Of a DNA stretch of 43,887 nucleotides, positions 19,082 to 28,172 are shown in pieces. A model generated the notes under the pieces. That model was not told where the DNA came from. It did no database searches and saw only the letters and a list, made by a program, of their open reading frames with translations. A program made the position numbers and the translations under genes. The stretch spans positions 1 through 43,887 of the forward strand of contig JABZFM010000034.1 of the NCBI GenBank assembly GCA_014237465.1, in the 5' to 3' direction. Every line of letters begins with the position of its first letter. The stretch's first letter is position 1. The DNA is from Desulfobacteraceae bacterium (GTDB lineage Bacteria; Desulfobacterota; Desulfobacteria; Desulfobacterales; Desulfosalsimonadaceae).

Positions 19082-19338
19082 CCAACTATTTTCCTTCCCG
19101 GGTTTAACTATAAAAAATTACAGGTTCTTAATTTCAAAGGAGTCAAATTAAAAAATATAAGGATGTATATTTTAAGAACTATTTTTTGACGAATTTTTCA
19201 AGCAGCCATTCATTTCTTAAATCTCAGATCCTGTTCGTGGCATTAACTCTTGAGGATAGAGGTAAGGGAACTCAATGGATGGGATTATATATTCCCTTAT
19301 TTGCATTTAAATTTCTATATGGCGTTAAAAAGCTTACT

Positions 19339-19824
19339 CTATGGGTATGTTGACAGCGGAATTAACCCGACGGCATATTTTTTTACTATAAATTTATCCG
19401 GATCCCGGTCAGATGTTATCCATGCAAACCCTTCATTACGCATCGGCAAAATAGACGCATGCAGTGTATAAACCTGTCCGGCTTCGGCGTTAAACGTGAG
19501 ATACTGGTTAAAATATAAATATTTGTCTAAAAAAGGGTAATCCAGCGCAGCCTCCAGAAACAGCGTATGCTTTCCGGGGTGAACGGCAATGCTGGATTCA
19601 TCAGTGTAAAGTGGCACATTTTTATCAATGGAGAGAATTTTCACAGGGGTAAACATTTTATCATCCGGCTTGATAATGGCAATTTCCTCATCCGGCAAAT
19701 ACGGCCCGACGTATTTTTTCTTTGGGCCGCAGGAGATTATCAGGGCAGGTAAAAGGATAATGATCAAAAAAAGAAAGTTTGATTGCCGTGTTTTTCTAAA
19801 AAGGGAAAAAACAGTCGATTTCAT
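19339..19824 (-). CDS. Lipoprotein with a short beta-sandwich-like domain
   Basis: This 161-residue protein has a basic N-terminus, a strong hydrophobic segment and a lipobox ending LIISC. The sequence HPGKHTLFLEAAL resembles the PGKHTL beta-strand motif common in PEGA-like and related sandwich domains, but I cannot assign a family. The start at 19824 is chosen because GAGGAAG precedes it and the signal sequence begins there; a 33-codon extension upstream is AT-rich and not signal-like. It is divergent from the M28 peptidase gene. Confidence 0.75.
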   Translation of the reverse strand: MKSTVFSLFRKTRQSNFLFLIIILLPALIISCGPKKKYVGPYLPDEEIAIIKPDDKMFTPVKILSIDKNVPLYTDESSIAVHPGKHTLFLEAALDYPFLDKYLYFNQYLTFNAEAGQVYTLHASILPMRNEGFAWITSDRDPDKFIVKKYAVGLIPLSTYP

Positions 19825-20018
19825 GGACACTTCCTCGTCGGAGTAAGTTAATACCTGAATTTTGCAGATAATATTATATAAAATATACAATATGTTTATA
19901 TTCAATGCAACCGGTTTGTACAAACTAAAAACGTTGACAAAGATTTCGGTTTTTGCAATTAAAGTGAATAATTATAATGATTTTTTCAGTTTCCTATCAA
20001 GTAGAGGGATTTTTTATT

Positions 20019-21230
20019 ATGGCTGAAGAATTAAGTTCAAGGAGTGAAGAATTAAAAAAATGGATTACCCAGATTGTCTCCGAAATTGGACCGCGATGGG
20101 CAGGTTCTCCAGCGGAAGCCCGCGCAGCAGAAAGAATCCGTAAGGAATTTGGAAAAACATGCGATGAAGCTGAGATAGACGCGTTCTCGGCCTATCCTCG
20201 CTTTCCTGAAAATTCTCCTCATATAATACTCGGTTTTTATATTCTGGCTTTAGTTCTCTATCCTACTTCAAGGTGGCTTGCTTTCGGAATTTTTGCATTT
20301 GGAGGCGCATGGCATTTGCTAGATAATATCTTCATGTTGAAGTTTTTAGACCCAATTATATCCGTTAAAAGGACTGTGACGAACGTCATTGGAAAAATCC
20401 ATCCGAGCGAAGAAACAAAAAAGATTCTGATCCTATCCGCTCATCACGATTCCCCGAATTGCTATAGAATATGGGATGATGATTTTAAGGGAAAAAAATA
20501 TTTACGTCTGATGTTGATTACAGAGGTTATTGTTTATTCCTTCTTGTTTTTCACTTTAGCTGGATCAATCGCAGGGTCTTTTTTTGAGATTTATGTCTAT
20601 AATGGCATCACATACGTTGACATTCTCTGGATTCCCTTCGCTTTTGCTGCAATATATATTTTGTGGTACTGCAAACTTTTTACCCCATATGCTCCCGGAT
20701 CTGGTGCGAATGACAATCTTGCTGCCGTTGCTGCCCTTATAGGCGTGGGAAGGTCACTGGCAAGGAAACGGCCCCGATATACTCAGATATGGCTTGTATC
20801 ATTTGGCGCAGAAGAGAGAGGATTTAAGGGATCACTTCACTTTGCCAAAAAGTATAAAAAACTGCTCAAGGAAGCCCTGATCGTCAACCTTGACCTGGTA
20901 GGAGCAGGCCGAAAAAGTGTCATCCACACACATGAAAAGTTTTACGGGGCAAAGTTATCACCCGAGGCTGTTGACTTTGCTCTCAAAGCGGCCAAACGCG
21001 CCGGAATTGATGCGATACCCTATGTTGCTCCTGCAGGCGGTTCGGATGCAGCTGCCCTGTGCTATCATGGCTTGAAGGCAACGACCATTTTTAACCATGC
21101 TGAAGATAAATGGCCCCCCATGTGGCATAATGATACAGATCGTCCGGAAAATATTGATCCCGGTGCCTTAGAGAACATGATTCGTCTCTTGGAAGAGACG
21201 GTTCGAGAATCGGAAGACCAGAGTGGTTAA
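20019..21230 (+). CDS. Membrane-associated M28-family zinc peptidase
   Basis: This 403-residue protein is an M28 aminopeptidase with hydrophobic hairpins: a pair near residues 63-100 and another pair near 165-215. The di-zinc site is intact: His142 and Asp144 (AHHDS), Asp232 (GANDN), the Glu265-Glu266 pair (GAEERG), Asp292 (NLDLVG) and His370 (WHNDTD). It should remove N-terminal residues from peptides at the membrane, though the direction it faces is unclear. The ATG at 20019 is preferred over one 14 codons upstream because GAGGG precedes it. A possible TTGACA lies at about 19934. Downstream hairpins at 21300-21352 end the unit. Confidence 0.88.
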   Translation: MAEELSSRSEELKKWITQIVSEIGPRWAGSPAEARAAERIRKEFGKTCDEAEIDAFSAYPRFPENSPHIILGFYILALVLYPTSRWLAFGIFAFGGAWHLLDNIFMLKFLDPIISVKRTVTNVIGKIHPSEETKKILILSAHHDSPNCYRIWDDDFKGKKYLRLMLITEVIVYSFLFFTLAGSIAGSFFEIYVYNGITYVDILWIPFAFAAIYILWYCKLFTPYAPGSGANDNLAAVAALIGVGRSLARKRPRYTQIWLVSFGAEERGFKGSLHFAKKYKKLLKEALIVNLDLVGAGRKSVIHTHEKFYGAKLSPEAVDFALKAAKRAGIDAIPYVAPAGGSDAAALCYHGLKATTIFNHAEDKWPPMWHNDTDRPENIDPGALENMIRLLEETVRESEDQSG

Positions 21231-21299
21231 GATGGCGAAAGAGTTTTGTGGATATTTACTTAATGTTCAAAGTTCACATTATATCCGCAAAGTAAAGAT

Positions 21300-21352
21300 C
21301 CGGGTCCAGAGGACCCGGCTTTGGGTTAAGCCCAGAGGGCCAGATTTTTTAA
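21300..21352 (+). terminator. Tandem hairpin terminator after the M28 gene
   Basis: CCGGGTCC-AGA-GGACCCGG (21300-21318) is a perfect eight-base-pair hairpin. It is followed by a second stem, CTTTGGG/CCCAGAG, and then a run of T residues. It lies between convergent genes and is the best terminator candidate for the peptidase transcript. Confidence 0.75.
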
Positions 21353-21382
21353 GCTAAAATGAAAAAAAATTCTGTTTACGCT

Positions 21383-21796
21383 TTACTTTGCCATTGTCTG
21401 CATGGCTGCGGAGAGACGCTGCTGGGCTTTTTGGACTTCCGGGTCATTCATATACTTCATTGTTTTCATGAATGATCCCGCAAATTTTTTTTCCATTGCA
21501 TCACCTTTTTTGCGCAATTCTTTAAACTCTTCAGGCTGGCTGTTTTCATCTTTCAGTTCTGGATATTTTTCTGATATTTTTTTCATTTTGGGCCCGAGCA
21601 CCGCCATCCTGTCGGCAAATTTATTCATTGAAGCAGCAACTTTGCCTGCACTGTCCGCTTTATCAAGACCCTCCAGATAATCAATCATCACATCAAGAAA
21701 TTCTTCATTGACTTCCACGGCATCACTATATTTTCCACTACAACCGATGAACACAAGCATTAAAAAACTTAATAAGACTAAAACCGTTTTTTTCAC
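21383..21796 (-). CDS. Small helical lipoprotein, GTG start
   Basis: This 137-residue protein has a signal and lipobox ending VFIGC, then a Lys/Glu-rich, Met-rich, probably all-helical body with a repeated short-helix rhythm. I do not recognise a family. I choose the GTG at 21796 as start because AAAGGAGG lies seven bases upstream; the ATG seven codons earlier overlaps that ribosome binding site. It is a single gene convergent with the M28 peptidase. Confidence 0.75.
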   Translation of the reverse strand: MKKTVLVLLSFLMLVFIGCSGKYSDAVEVNEEFLDVMIDYLEGLDKADSAGKVAASMNKFADRMAVLGPKMKKISEKYPELKDENSQPEEFKELRKKGDAMEKKFAGSFMKTMKYMNDPEVQKAQQRLSAAMQTMAK

Positions 21797-21970
21797 CAGA
21801 CGCCCTCCTTTTATCATGCATTATTAATGTCAACAGACTGTACGTGAGGTTTGTCAGAATTAACCCCGATCAATTAATTCGAATCATTAATATCAAAAAA
21901 TCCAAGCACTTAAAAGTAAAATTTCAGTCACCCCTTTTATACACTAATAGTTTGTTGCATAAAGATAATA

Positions 21971-21988
21971 AATCTAATATATTAGATT
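21971..21988. promoter_or_regulatory. Perfect 18-base palindrome, possible operator
   Basis: AATCTAATATATTAGATT is fully self-complementary and lies 55 bases upstream of the small protein gene at 22043. The position suits a dimeric regulator near the promoter. No cognate regulator is adjacent. Confidence 0.4.
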
Positions 21989-22042
21989 AAATGGAATGTA
22001 AATCATGCTTTGGTATATTAATACTTATCCCAAGGGGACATT

Positions 22043-22240
22043 ATGAATCCACTTAAAATCAAGGTTTTTACCTACTTTACGCTCACCATCTCATCATCCT
22101 GTGAAGTTCAAATAAACAATTGGCTGGCTGAAAATCCAAACATCGAAATTGTCAACATGCTCCAGTCCGAGTCAATGGCTTCCAAAAATGATCGGATCGA
22201 ACGCAATATGTGTATTACTGTCCTGTACCGGGAAACATAA
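22043..22240 (+). CDS. Small conserved protein, Cse60-like
   Basis: This 65-residue protein has the pattern INNWLAENPNIEIVNMLQSES followed by a terminal hydrophobic strand (CITVLYRE). That is the compact beta-alpha-beta form seen in many small bacterial proteins resembling sporulation protein Cse60, widespread outside spore formers and of unknown function. AAGGGGAC lies seven bases before the ATG. It stands alone, with about 280 non-coding bases after it. Confidence 0.65.
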   Translation: MNPLKIKVFTYFTLTISSSCEVQINNWLAENPNIEIVNMLQSESMASKNDRIERNMCITVLYRET

Positions 22241-22519
22241 TCAACCAATCAAATTAATTAAACATTTTACCGCTTCAATTCTCAAAAACATCTAAAGAAT
22301 CTGTCCCCTCCATCGCATTAACGTGAAATTACGGTATCTCAACCAGTATGGAAAATTTGCATTTAATTAAATGCTTGATTTTCGGACAGGGTCTCGCCTT
22401 TCTATGTATCCACAAAATCAGTCCTCGCGATCAAATTAAAAATGGGATATTGGGCTTTTAAGTCATGCCGACCGGCTTCATATGCTTATCACAAGGCCTT
22501 AAAAATCAGTGCCCACAAA

Positions 22520-22998
22520 TCACATGGTTAAAACTTTTCGGATAGATTCTGCCAGATCCTGAATTTTAACCGGTTTCATCAGGAAATCCTTTATGCCGAT
22601 GACAATGACTTTTTCTTTTGTAATGGTTTCACTAAAGCCCGTGCAGAGAATAATCGGAATATCCGGTCGAATCTTTAAGATTTCCTTGGCAAGCACTTCG
22701 CCGGTCATTTTTGGCATGGTCATATCCGTGATCACCAGATCAAAATCATATGCGACGCTATCGAAAAATACCCCTTGATGAGCAGGTATAACAACCCTGA
22801 AATAATAAAAAAAGCGCCTATTTGAGGCAGCAGGACGCCCGGTGCTGTCGATTTAACAATAAAAGCAGTGTAAAATATGACAACCGGCAGTAAGGCCAGA
22901 ACGTATAAACAAATCGTGAAAATGACTTTTACCTTTTCTTGAAGTAAAAAATCACTTTTCTCATAATTTTTTAGTAATTGATTAAAATCTGGTTTCAT
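22520..22998 (-). pseudogene. Hybrid sensor kinase with core deleted (membrane N-terminus plus receiver C-terminus)
   Basis: From 22998 the frame encodes a multi-segment membrane sensor N-terminus (MKPDFNQLLKNYEKSD, two hydrophobic hairpins, then LLIKGYFSIASH) and stops at 22732. In a second frame, continuous to 22520, lies the C-terminal half of a receiver domain: FDLVITDMTMP (phospho-acceptor Asp), LCTGFSE and LMKPVK. The PAS, HisKA and HATPase regions and the first third of the receiver are missing. The join falls near 22735-22775 and shifts frame. An intact relative would be about 700-900 residues. The ribosome binding site GCAGGT supports the start. It follows the alpha/beta hydrolase gene on the same strand. 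Confidence 0.75.
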
Positions 22999-23072
22999 AT
23001 ACCTGCTTACCGTTTTCCCGTGTGAAATACTTCGTTGATGGCTTTGTAAAAAACAAATTCTGCTACAAAAAA

Positions 23073-23927
23073 TCACTCACCGATAATTGACCAGATCCAT
23101 GCATACATTTGATCAAATGTCTCGTTTCGGTTCACTTCATTAAAGTTTTCATGAAAATTATCTTTGTGTAAAACATACGTGAGCAGACTACTGTCCATGC
23201 TTTTAAACAGCTCTTCCGCTTCTGCGGAAGCCGCCACTTGGTCTGCGCCGGCAATAACGGCAAACGTGGGATGATGCCATTGGGAGAAATTTTCTTTGAC
23301 CCATTTCTGGGCTTTTAACAGTTCACTCCCAAAACGCATGGTGGGTTTTGTGCCCCGGATACCGTCTTCTTCATCCTGCCGGTGACGTTTAGTAATCACT
23401 TCATCATGGGTCAGAAGCTCTGTCAGATCAGGGCCGGGGATAACCGCTTTCGGGATGACGAATCCGAAAAGCTTGATGAGCGGAATCATAATGGGCGGAA
23501 CTTTAATGGCATTTCCATAATAGGGAGATGATAAAAGGTAACCCTTGATCCTTGAATCATTGTCAGCGTATCGGATCCCGAAATGGGTGGCAATCAGTCC
23601 GCCCATGGAATGACCCACCACAAAAATCGGAATATCCTTATAAGCTTTTTTCGTCCATTCAAGAAAGTCCGCCGTGTCTTCCAGATACTGATCAAAACCG
23701 GAGATAAAGGTCTTTTCCTGTTTATGGCCTCTTAAGTCATAGGAAACCGTTGCAATGTCCCTTTCTTTAAAATAGAGAGCAGGCGTCACATAGTCACCGG
23801 CATGCGCCAGGCCGCCATGGATAGCCATTAAGACCGCCTTCGGTGCTTCAGGTTCCCAAATGTGAATATCAAGCTCCTGTCCGTCTCCTGTTTTTAAAAC
23901 ATCCAGCTTTGTTTCGGAAAATCTCAT
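23073..23927 (-). CDS. Alpha/beta hydrolase, monoacylglycerol-lipase-like
   Basis: This 284-residue cytoplasmic hydrolase has the serine nucleophile elbow GHSMGG, the acid residue in AGADQVA and the histidine in NFHENFNE, so the Ser-Asp-His triad is complete. HGGLAHAGDY near the start supplies the oxyanion region. The overall layout matches serine aminopeptidase S33 / monoglyceride lipase proteins, which cleave esters of small lipids. Two adjacent ATGs follow GGAG; I use the second (23927), which has normal spacing. The collapsed kinase gene lies 75 bases downstream, so the two may have been one operon. Confidence 0.88.
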   Translation of the reverse strand: MRFSETKLDVLKTGDGQELDIHIWEPEAPKAVLMAIHGGLAHAGDYVTPALYFKERDIATVSYDLRGHKQEKTFISGFDQYLEDTADFLEWTKKAYKDIPIFVVGHSMGGLIATHFGIRYADNDSRIKGYLLSSPYYGNAIKVPPIMIPLIKLFGFVIPKAVIPGPDLTELLTHDEVITKRHRQDEEDGIRGTKPTMRFGSELLKAQKWVKENFSQWHHPTFAVIAGADQVAASAEAEELFKSMDSSLLTYVLHKDNFHENFNEVNRNETFDQMYAWIWSIIGE

Positions 23928-24160
23928 CATAAGCTCCAATTTAAAAATTTTATAAAATTGATGGCAACGACATATTCTTTTAATAACGTGAAGCAGCTGG
24001 TTTGTAAATCAGGCCTTTCCTGATTTTTATAGCCCAAAACCCTTAGGCCGCATTTTTCATGAAAAATTTTATCGCTGAGAATTCAGATAAAATATAATTA
24101 AAACAATTTGTTATGCGACAAATATGTGCCACAACCCCTGTTCCATGATGTCGGCAAACC

Positions 24161-24559
24161 CTAGGCCATGGAGCGGTGATTTTTCAGCCGGGCCAGCACC
24201 CATAATACCCGCCGGCAAAAATAATGAGCAGACTCCAGGTCAGCAACCCCCCTGCCCGAAAAAATGGATGAAAGAACGAAACCGTTCGCGGGCGATAGCA
24301 TGCCCATAAAAATGCCCACTTCCCTGAATCCGCCTTTTTCAAAATAATACCGGGTCAGATACGGGGCAACGGGCGCGTTTCGGTCTTCAAAGCGGCTGCC
24401 GCTGATGGTCAAAACTGTCACATCATCGTGTTCAGCTATTTCAATTTCAGAATCAGACACCAAATAACTGTTTTCATTGGCATCACTTTCCTGGTCGCCA
24501 AAGGCGGGGGTCAAAAACAAAAAAATAACCATTCCAACCGTTGCAGCGATCCTTTTCAT
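24161..24559 (-). pseudogene. Exported protein with C-terminal membrane tail, frameshifted
   Basis: The frame begins with a signal peptide (MKRIAATVGMVIFLFLTP, cleavage near AFG). It continues as an exported domain with YLTRYYFEKGGFREVGIFMG to about residue 100. From the G6 run at about 24249-24254 the annotated frame becomes unconvincing. One G fewer would give GLLTWSLLIIFAGGYYGCW, a clear membrane segment, and a stop at 24184. The natural protein is thus probably about 125 residues with a C-terminal anchor, and this copy has a one-base insertion or sequencing error. I do not recognise the family. Confidence 0.55.
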
Positions 24560-24622
24560 ACCACCTTGATATACATTCAAATTTACGAATTTCATTTTTC
24601 TATACATAGCCCGGATTTCTCA

Positions 24623-24719
24623 CAAGCCTGATTCGTTCATTTGCAAGGCATAAGGGGTGAAGCTGTAGTTGCTTTACCGCAAACCGCTTATAACACAGCA
24701 AATGGACGAATCAGGTTTG
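24623..24719. repeat. Inverted-repeat element
   Basis: Arms of 22 bases at 24623-24644 and 24698-24719 (core CCTGATTCGTTCATTTGC against its near-exact inverse) differ at two positions and enclose about 50 bases. Flanking AGCCCGGATTTCTCAC resembles the end of a common miniature element. No gene lies between here and the next element at 24930. Confidence 0.6.
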
Positions 24720-24929
24720 CCCGAAGGGTGGAAAATTTATTTGAATACTTCTTATAAATACAAAACTGTGTGTGTTTTAATGTACTTTTTACGTATAAAT
24801 TATTGTTTTAATTATATATTTTCTAAAGATAGCTCAAATAAAATTTTTCATGAGAATTGCGGGCTAGGCCGACAGAATATAGAACTATACCATGCTGTTT
24901 CCATTTTATTAAGCAATGAATTGAAAAAT

Positions 24930-25092
24930 TTAACAGGTTGTTGAAAAACGTCATGAGCACAGGCCAGACACATCAATATCAGACAAGGCAAAATTCGGCG
25001 AAATAGCGGAGGTTACATTTATAAATGAGCATTTTGAGCGTCAATTTTAACGCCGCATGGCCAAGCGTAATAGTTTTTCAACAGCCTGCTAA
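24930..25092. mobile_element. 163-base MITE with 20-base terminal inverted repeats
   Basis: The left end TTAACAGGTTGTTGAAAAAC (24930-24949) matches the inverse of the right end (25073-25092) at 18 of 20 positions. There is no coding capacity, so this is a non-autonomous element that depends on a transposase elsewhere. Its right end overlaps the last codon of the shikimate kinase gene: the stop codon TAG (25091-25089) is inside the terminal repeat. Short TTAA-like sequence at the ends may be the target. Confidence 0.8.
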
Positions 25093-25613
25093 GCCTTCGG
25101 TCGATTCATCGCCAAAAATCTGTCGGATATAATTTCCGCAATTTCTTCCTGATTCCGGGTGCTGCAGTCTATAATTATTTCACCGTATCTATTGTACAGT
25201 GCCTGCCGTTCATCATATAATTCCTGAAACGATTGCGTATCGGATTTAGCGATTCCCCGGGTTTTAAAGTTATGGATTCTTTTTTTCAGCACCTCATACG
25301 CCACTTTCAGAAAAATGACCGTGGATATGCTTTGAAGATGCTGCATTGCTTTGTCACTGTAAACCGCACTACCGCCGGTTGCAATGATGTGCTTTTCAAT
25401 ATTTATTTTCCGGATTCCGGATTCCTCGATCTCCCTTAAATTCAGATAACCGGTTTCATCCATTATCTGTTGAAGAGATTTCTGATGATTAATCTGAATC
25501 AGGACATCCGTATCAATAAACCCGAACGACAGGTATTTTGCCAGAATGATGCCGATGGTACTTTTCCCGGCACCGGGCATGCCGATTAAGGTGATATTGT
25601 TTTTTTTATTCAT
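25089..25613 (-). CDS. aroK: Shikimate kinase
   Basis: This 174-residue P-loop kinase phosphorylates shikimate at the 3-hydroxyl in aromatic amino acid synthesis, in the cytoplasm. The Walker A motif is GMPGAGKS (11-18). FIDTDVLI supplies the shikimate-binding Asp pair, and IATGGSAV corresponds to the family's GG(G/S) loop. TRGIA and YDERQALYNRYG form the lid and following helix. Length and motif order are standard. GGAG supports the start. The stop codon is supplied by the end of a MITE, so the last residues (NRPKA) may differ from relatives. It lies 56 bases downstream of the NifU-like gene on the same strand. Confidence 0.88.
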   Translation of the reverse strand: MNKKNNITLIGMPGAGKSTIGIILAKYLSFGFIDTDVLIQINHQKSLQQIMDETGYLNLREIEESGIRKINIEKHIIATGGSAVYSDKAMQHLQSISTVIFLKVAYEVLKKRIHNFKTRGIAKSDTQSFQELYDERQALYNRYGEIIIDCSTRNQEEIAEIISDRFLAMNRPKA

Positions 25614-25669
25614 GCCACTTCTCCGGTTATTTATCTTTGATGGATTCGTAAAAAGTCAAAAACCAACTG

Positions 25670-26092
25670 TTATTTTGAAGCATTCTTTTGATACAGTTTT
25701 TTCCATGAATCTTTCTGGTTCATCCGGGCATTGGTTAATGCCAGATAAAGCGCGCCTACCGCCAATTCAGCACAATGAAATGATTCTTCAGGCAATGTTT
25801 CCAAATACGAAATCACATCTTCAGTCGTGATCTTCCAGGCATCCTTAATTGTCTTTTTTTCAGCCATCATGGCAACCGTGTTGGCACAGGCGCGGGTGTT
25901 TATGCACCCGTCAGTCACAAATGAAACCCATTGAATCCGATTATTATTGATGGTTAAAAATATTTCAATTGTATCACCGCACTCACCTGTGTTTTTCCCA
26001 TAGCCATCCGCATTTGTTACAATTTCACACCGGTCGGTCTGAAACGCCATTTCCAGGTAATGCTGGGAGTGCTTATTCCAAAAATCATCCAT
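25670..26092 (-). CDS. NifU/IscU-like iron-sulfur scaffold protein
   Basis: This 140-residue protein resembles the NifU N-terminal (IscU-type) scaffold. The three cluster ligands are visible: Cys38 in ECGDTIEI (with the regulatory Asp40), Cys63 or Cys69 in DGCINTRACANT, and Cys107 in FHCAEL. It would accept sulfur and iron and pass a cluster to target proteins in the cytoplasm. No cysteine desulfurase lies next to it, so it may act as an accessory or a specialised scaffold in this anaerobe. The ribosome binding site is weak (AGAGATG). It is probably co-transcribed with aroK. Confidence 0.8.
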   Translation of the reverse strand: MDDFWNKHSQHYLEMAFQTDRCEIVTNADGYGKNTGECGDTIEIFLTINNNRIQWVSFVTDGCINTRACANTVAMMAEKKTIKDAWKITTEDVISYLETLPEESFHCAELAVGALYLALTNARMNQKDSWKKLYQKNASK

Positions 26093-26286
26093 AATATATA
26101 TTCATCTCTTTTTTCAATTTCAGGATTGTCGGGTGGTGTCCTTTTACTGTCGTCCGCAACATTTCTACACCAGGCGAAACACCGTATCCTTTTTTTTCGG
26201 AGATTTTTTCAGTCAGCAAAAATACAATTTTAATTTAATTACAGATAGTTAAAAAAGACCACACCCCTAAAATCATGAATATTATA

Positions 26287-26316
26287 TTGACATAAAATAG
26301 TTTTTCCATCTATAAT
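26287..26316 (+). promoter_or_regulatory. Strong sigma-70-type promoter with long leader
   Basis: TTGACA (26287-26292) and TATAAT (26311-26316) are both perfect consensus hexamers, spaced 18 bases. The next gene begins at 26508, so the transcript would carry a leader of about 185 bases. Confidence 0.65.
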
Positions 26317-26507
26317 TTTTATAATAAAAGCTCAAAATTTGAAAAATTATCGTTTCCATTTCTAATGATCGGCTTTTTTATCCATTGAGATCACACGTCA
26401 ATCCATCTGTTTCTCATTTGTTTTGTTCTTTAAAAATATAAATATTTAAAAATGCCTGTTCCCTGTTCTTAAAAATTAATTTTTTATAACGAAAGGAGGG
26501 GATGAGT

Positions 26508-26696
26508 ATGGGTGGCTATAAACTGGAAAAAGACCTTATTTTTTATCATACGGGTGAACCCGGCACGATATTTACTTACAAGACCGGAAACCTCATGAAT
26601 GAAAAAATGCTTAAAGAAACATTAGATCACCTGAAATATAATGCGGAAAGAAGAGTGGATTGGGTTGAAGAACGCCGAAAAATACCACGGGTTTAA
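26508..26696 (+). CDS. Small soluble protein of unknown function
   Basis: This 62-residue protein begins MGGYKLEKDLIFYHTGEPG and ends in a charged helix with WVEERRKIP. It has no membrane segment or cysteine. AAAGGAGG lies eight bases before this ATG; another ATG two codons earlier overlaps the end of the site, so 26508 is preferred. The near-consensus promoter upstream and strong ribosome binding site suggest high expression. I do not recognise it. Confidence 0.65.
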   Translation: MGGYKLEKDLIFYHTGEPGTIFTYKTGNLMNEKMLKETLDHLKYNAERRVDWVEERRKIPRV

Positions 26697-27296
26697 AAAA
26701 ACAATCGGCATAAACTGACCGGGGAACAGGCCTATTCAATAATAACACGTTCAGCGGATAATCTTCAAAAACCGATCCTTGGCCGAATACGATATACCCG
26801 TCTGCAAAACTCCATCCAACCCTATATCATTGCGCAAGACAGATCCCCATTTACAATTACCTGCCCCACAAATAGAATACAACCATACGCCTTAATAAAA
26901 AATAATTTCATGACTGATTTTAATACAGCCGATTACACGTTATGCGCCCGGACAAAATCGTGAGATGAGACGTATGAATGATTTTTGGCATAATACCATC
27001 CAGATATTATGTAATTAAGGATGTTTATAACTATCTTCAGTTATGCGATTTTGCATAATATCTCATATACTTCTCATTTTCCCTGCAAAAAGTATTCTTT
27101 GAATGATTCACATTATCCTGTATAATGTTTAAAAATATGAGTTTAAGTACAAAGAACGATCCATCAGAGTTGACAAAATAAATATACCAGTTGTAAGGCT
27201 CAGATCAGGTCGATCGGAAAGGCAACAATGCAGACAACGCTTAATTAATTTCAAATCCATTCCTTGAGATCATGAAAACTTCGGAAAAAAGGCATT
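26697..27296. other. Non-coding stretch upstream of the dCache kinase
   Basis: I see no gene in these 600 bases. A possible promoter, TTGAAT (27099-27104) and TATAAT (27121-27126) with 16-base spacing, lies about 170 bases before the next start codon. Nothing else stands out. Confidence 0.6.
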
Positions 27297-28172
27297 ATGG
27301 GATTTAAAAAAATATACATTTTGCTTTCAATCATGATCCTTTTATTGGGGTCTATTCTCTATTCCGTTTATGATGCGGTAAAAGATAAAACCATAACAGA
27401 ATTTAATACCCAGCAAATGCTTCTGGCAAAACAGGCGGCAAAAAGCATTGAAAAATATTTCCACTATTACTTCCTTGATCTTTCCTACCTTTCTGAGATC
27501 AGCTATATCTCTTCTTTAAACAAGCAGGGTGAAGAACTGCTTGACGCTTATTATGAAAAGCATTCAAATGAAATCCGTGCGCTCACCCGCGTCAGTGAAA
27601 ATGGTCAAATCCTGTACACCGTCCCTTTTAATAAAAAAGCTATCGGCGCAGACATATCCTACCAGGAACACATCCGAACCATCATTGACACAAAAAAACC
27701 GGTGATCAGTGAAGTTTTTCAGGCAGCACAGGGCTATCAGGCAATCGCCTATCATGTACCCGTATTTAATAATGGTAAATTCAATGGGTCCCTATGCGTT
27801 CTGATCCCTTTTAACAACCTGGCAAAAGAATTCCTGAAAAACATCAAAATTGGAGAAGAGGGATATGCATGGGTGATCAGTCGAAAAGGGGTTGAATTAT
27901 ACTGTCCGGTACCCGGACATGTCGGGAAAACGGTTTTTGAAACATCCGACAGATTCCCTTCAGTTATTTCCATGGCAAAGGAAATGATAAAAGGGGAAAA
28001 AGGGATAACGACCTACACATACGATAAAATCCGCGCAAAAAATATCGAAAAAATTACAAAGCATGCGGTCTATTGCCCGATTCAATTAGGCAACACATTC
28101 TGGTCGATTGTTGTCGCAACACCTGAAAAAGAAGTCTTATCAACCATGACCGGATTCATCAAATCATCATGA
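27297..28172 (+). pseudogene. dCache sensor N-terminus of a kinase whose core is deleted
   Basis: This 291-residue frame has a membrane segment (about residues 5-25) and a dCache periplasmic domain, with SYQEHIRTIIDTKKPVIS, YHVPVFNNGKFNGSLCVLIP and GEEGYAWVISRKGVELYCP as typical landmarks. It ends at VATPEKEVLSTMTGF, exactly where the second membrane segment should begin. The last codons, read one frame over (ATT CAT CAA ATC ATC ATG AAC), encode the IHQIIMNLCTNA helix of a kinase ATP-binding domain that continues at 28169. Membrane segment two, PAS and HisKA are missing. The stop overlaps the next ATG (ATGA), so the second part could still be translated. Confidence 0.8.

Noticed and set aside
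24669-24944. 91-codon plus-strand frame
   Set aside because: It runs through two inverted-repeat elements and has random composition. No ribosome binding site is present.
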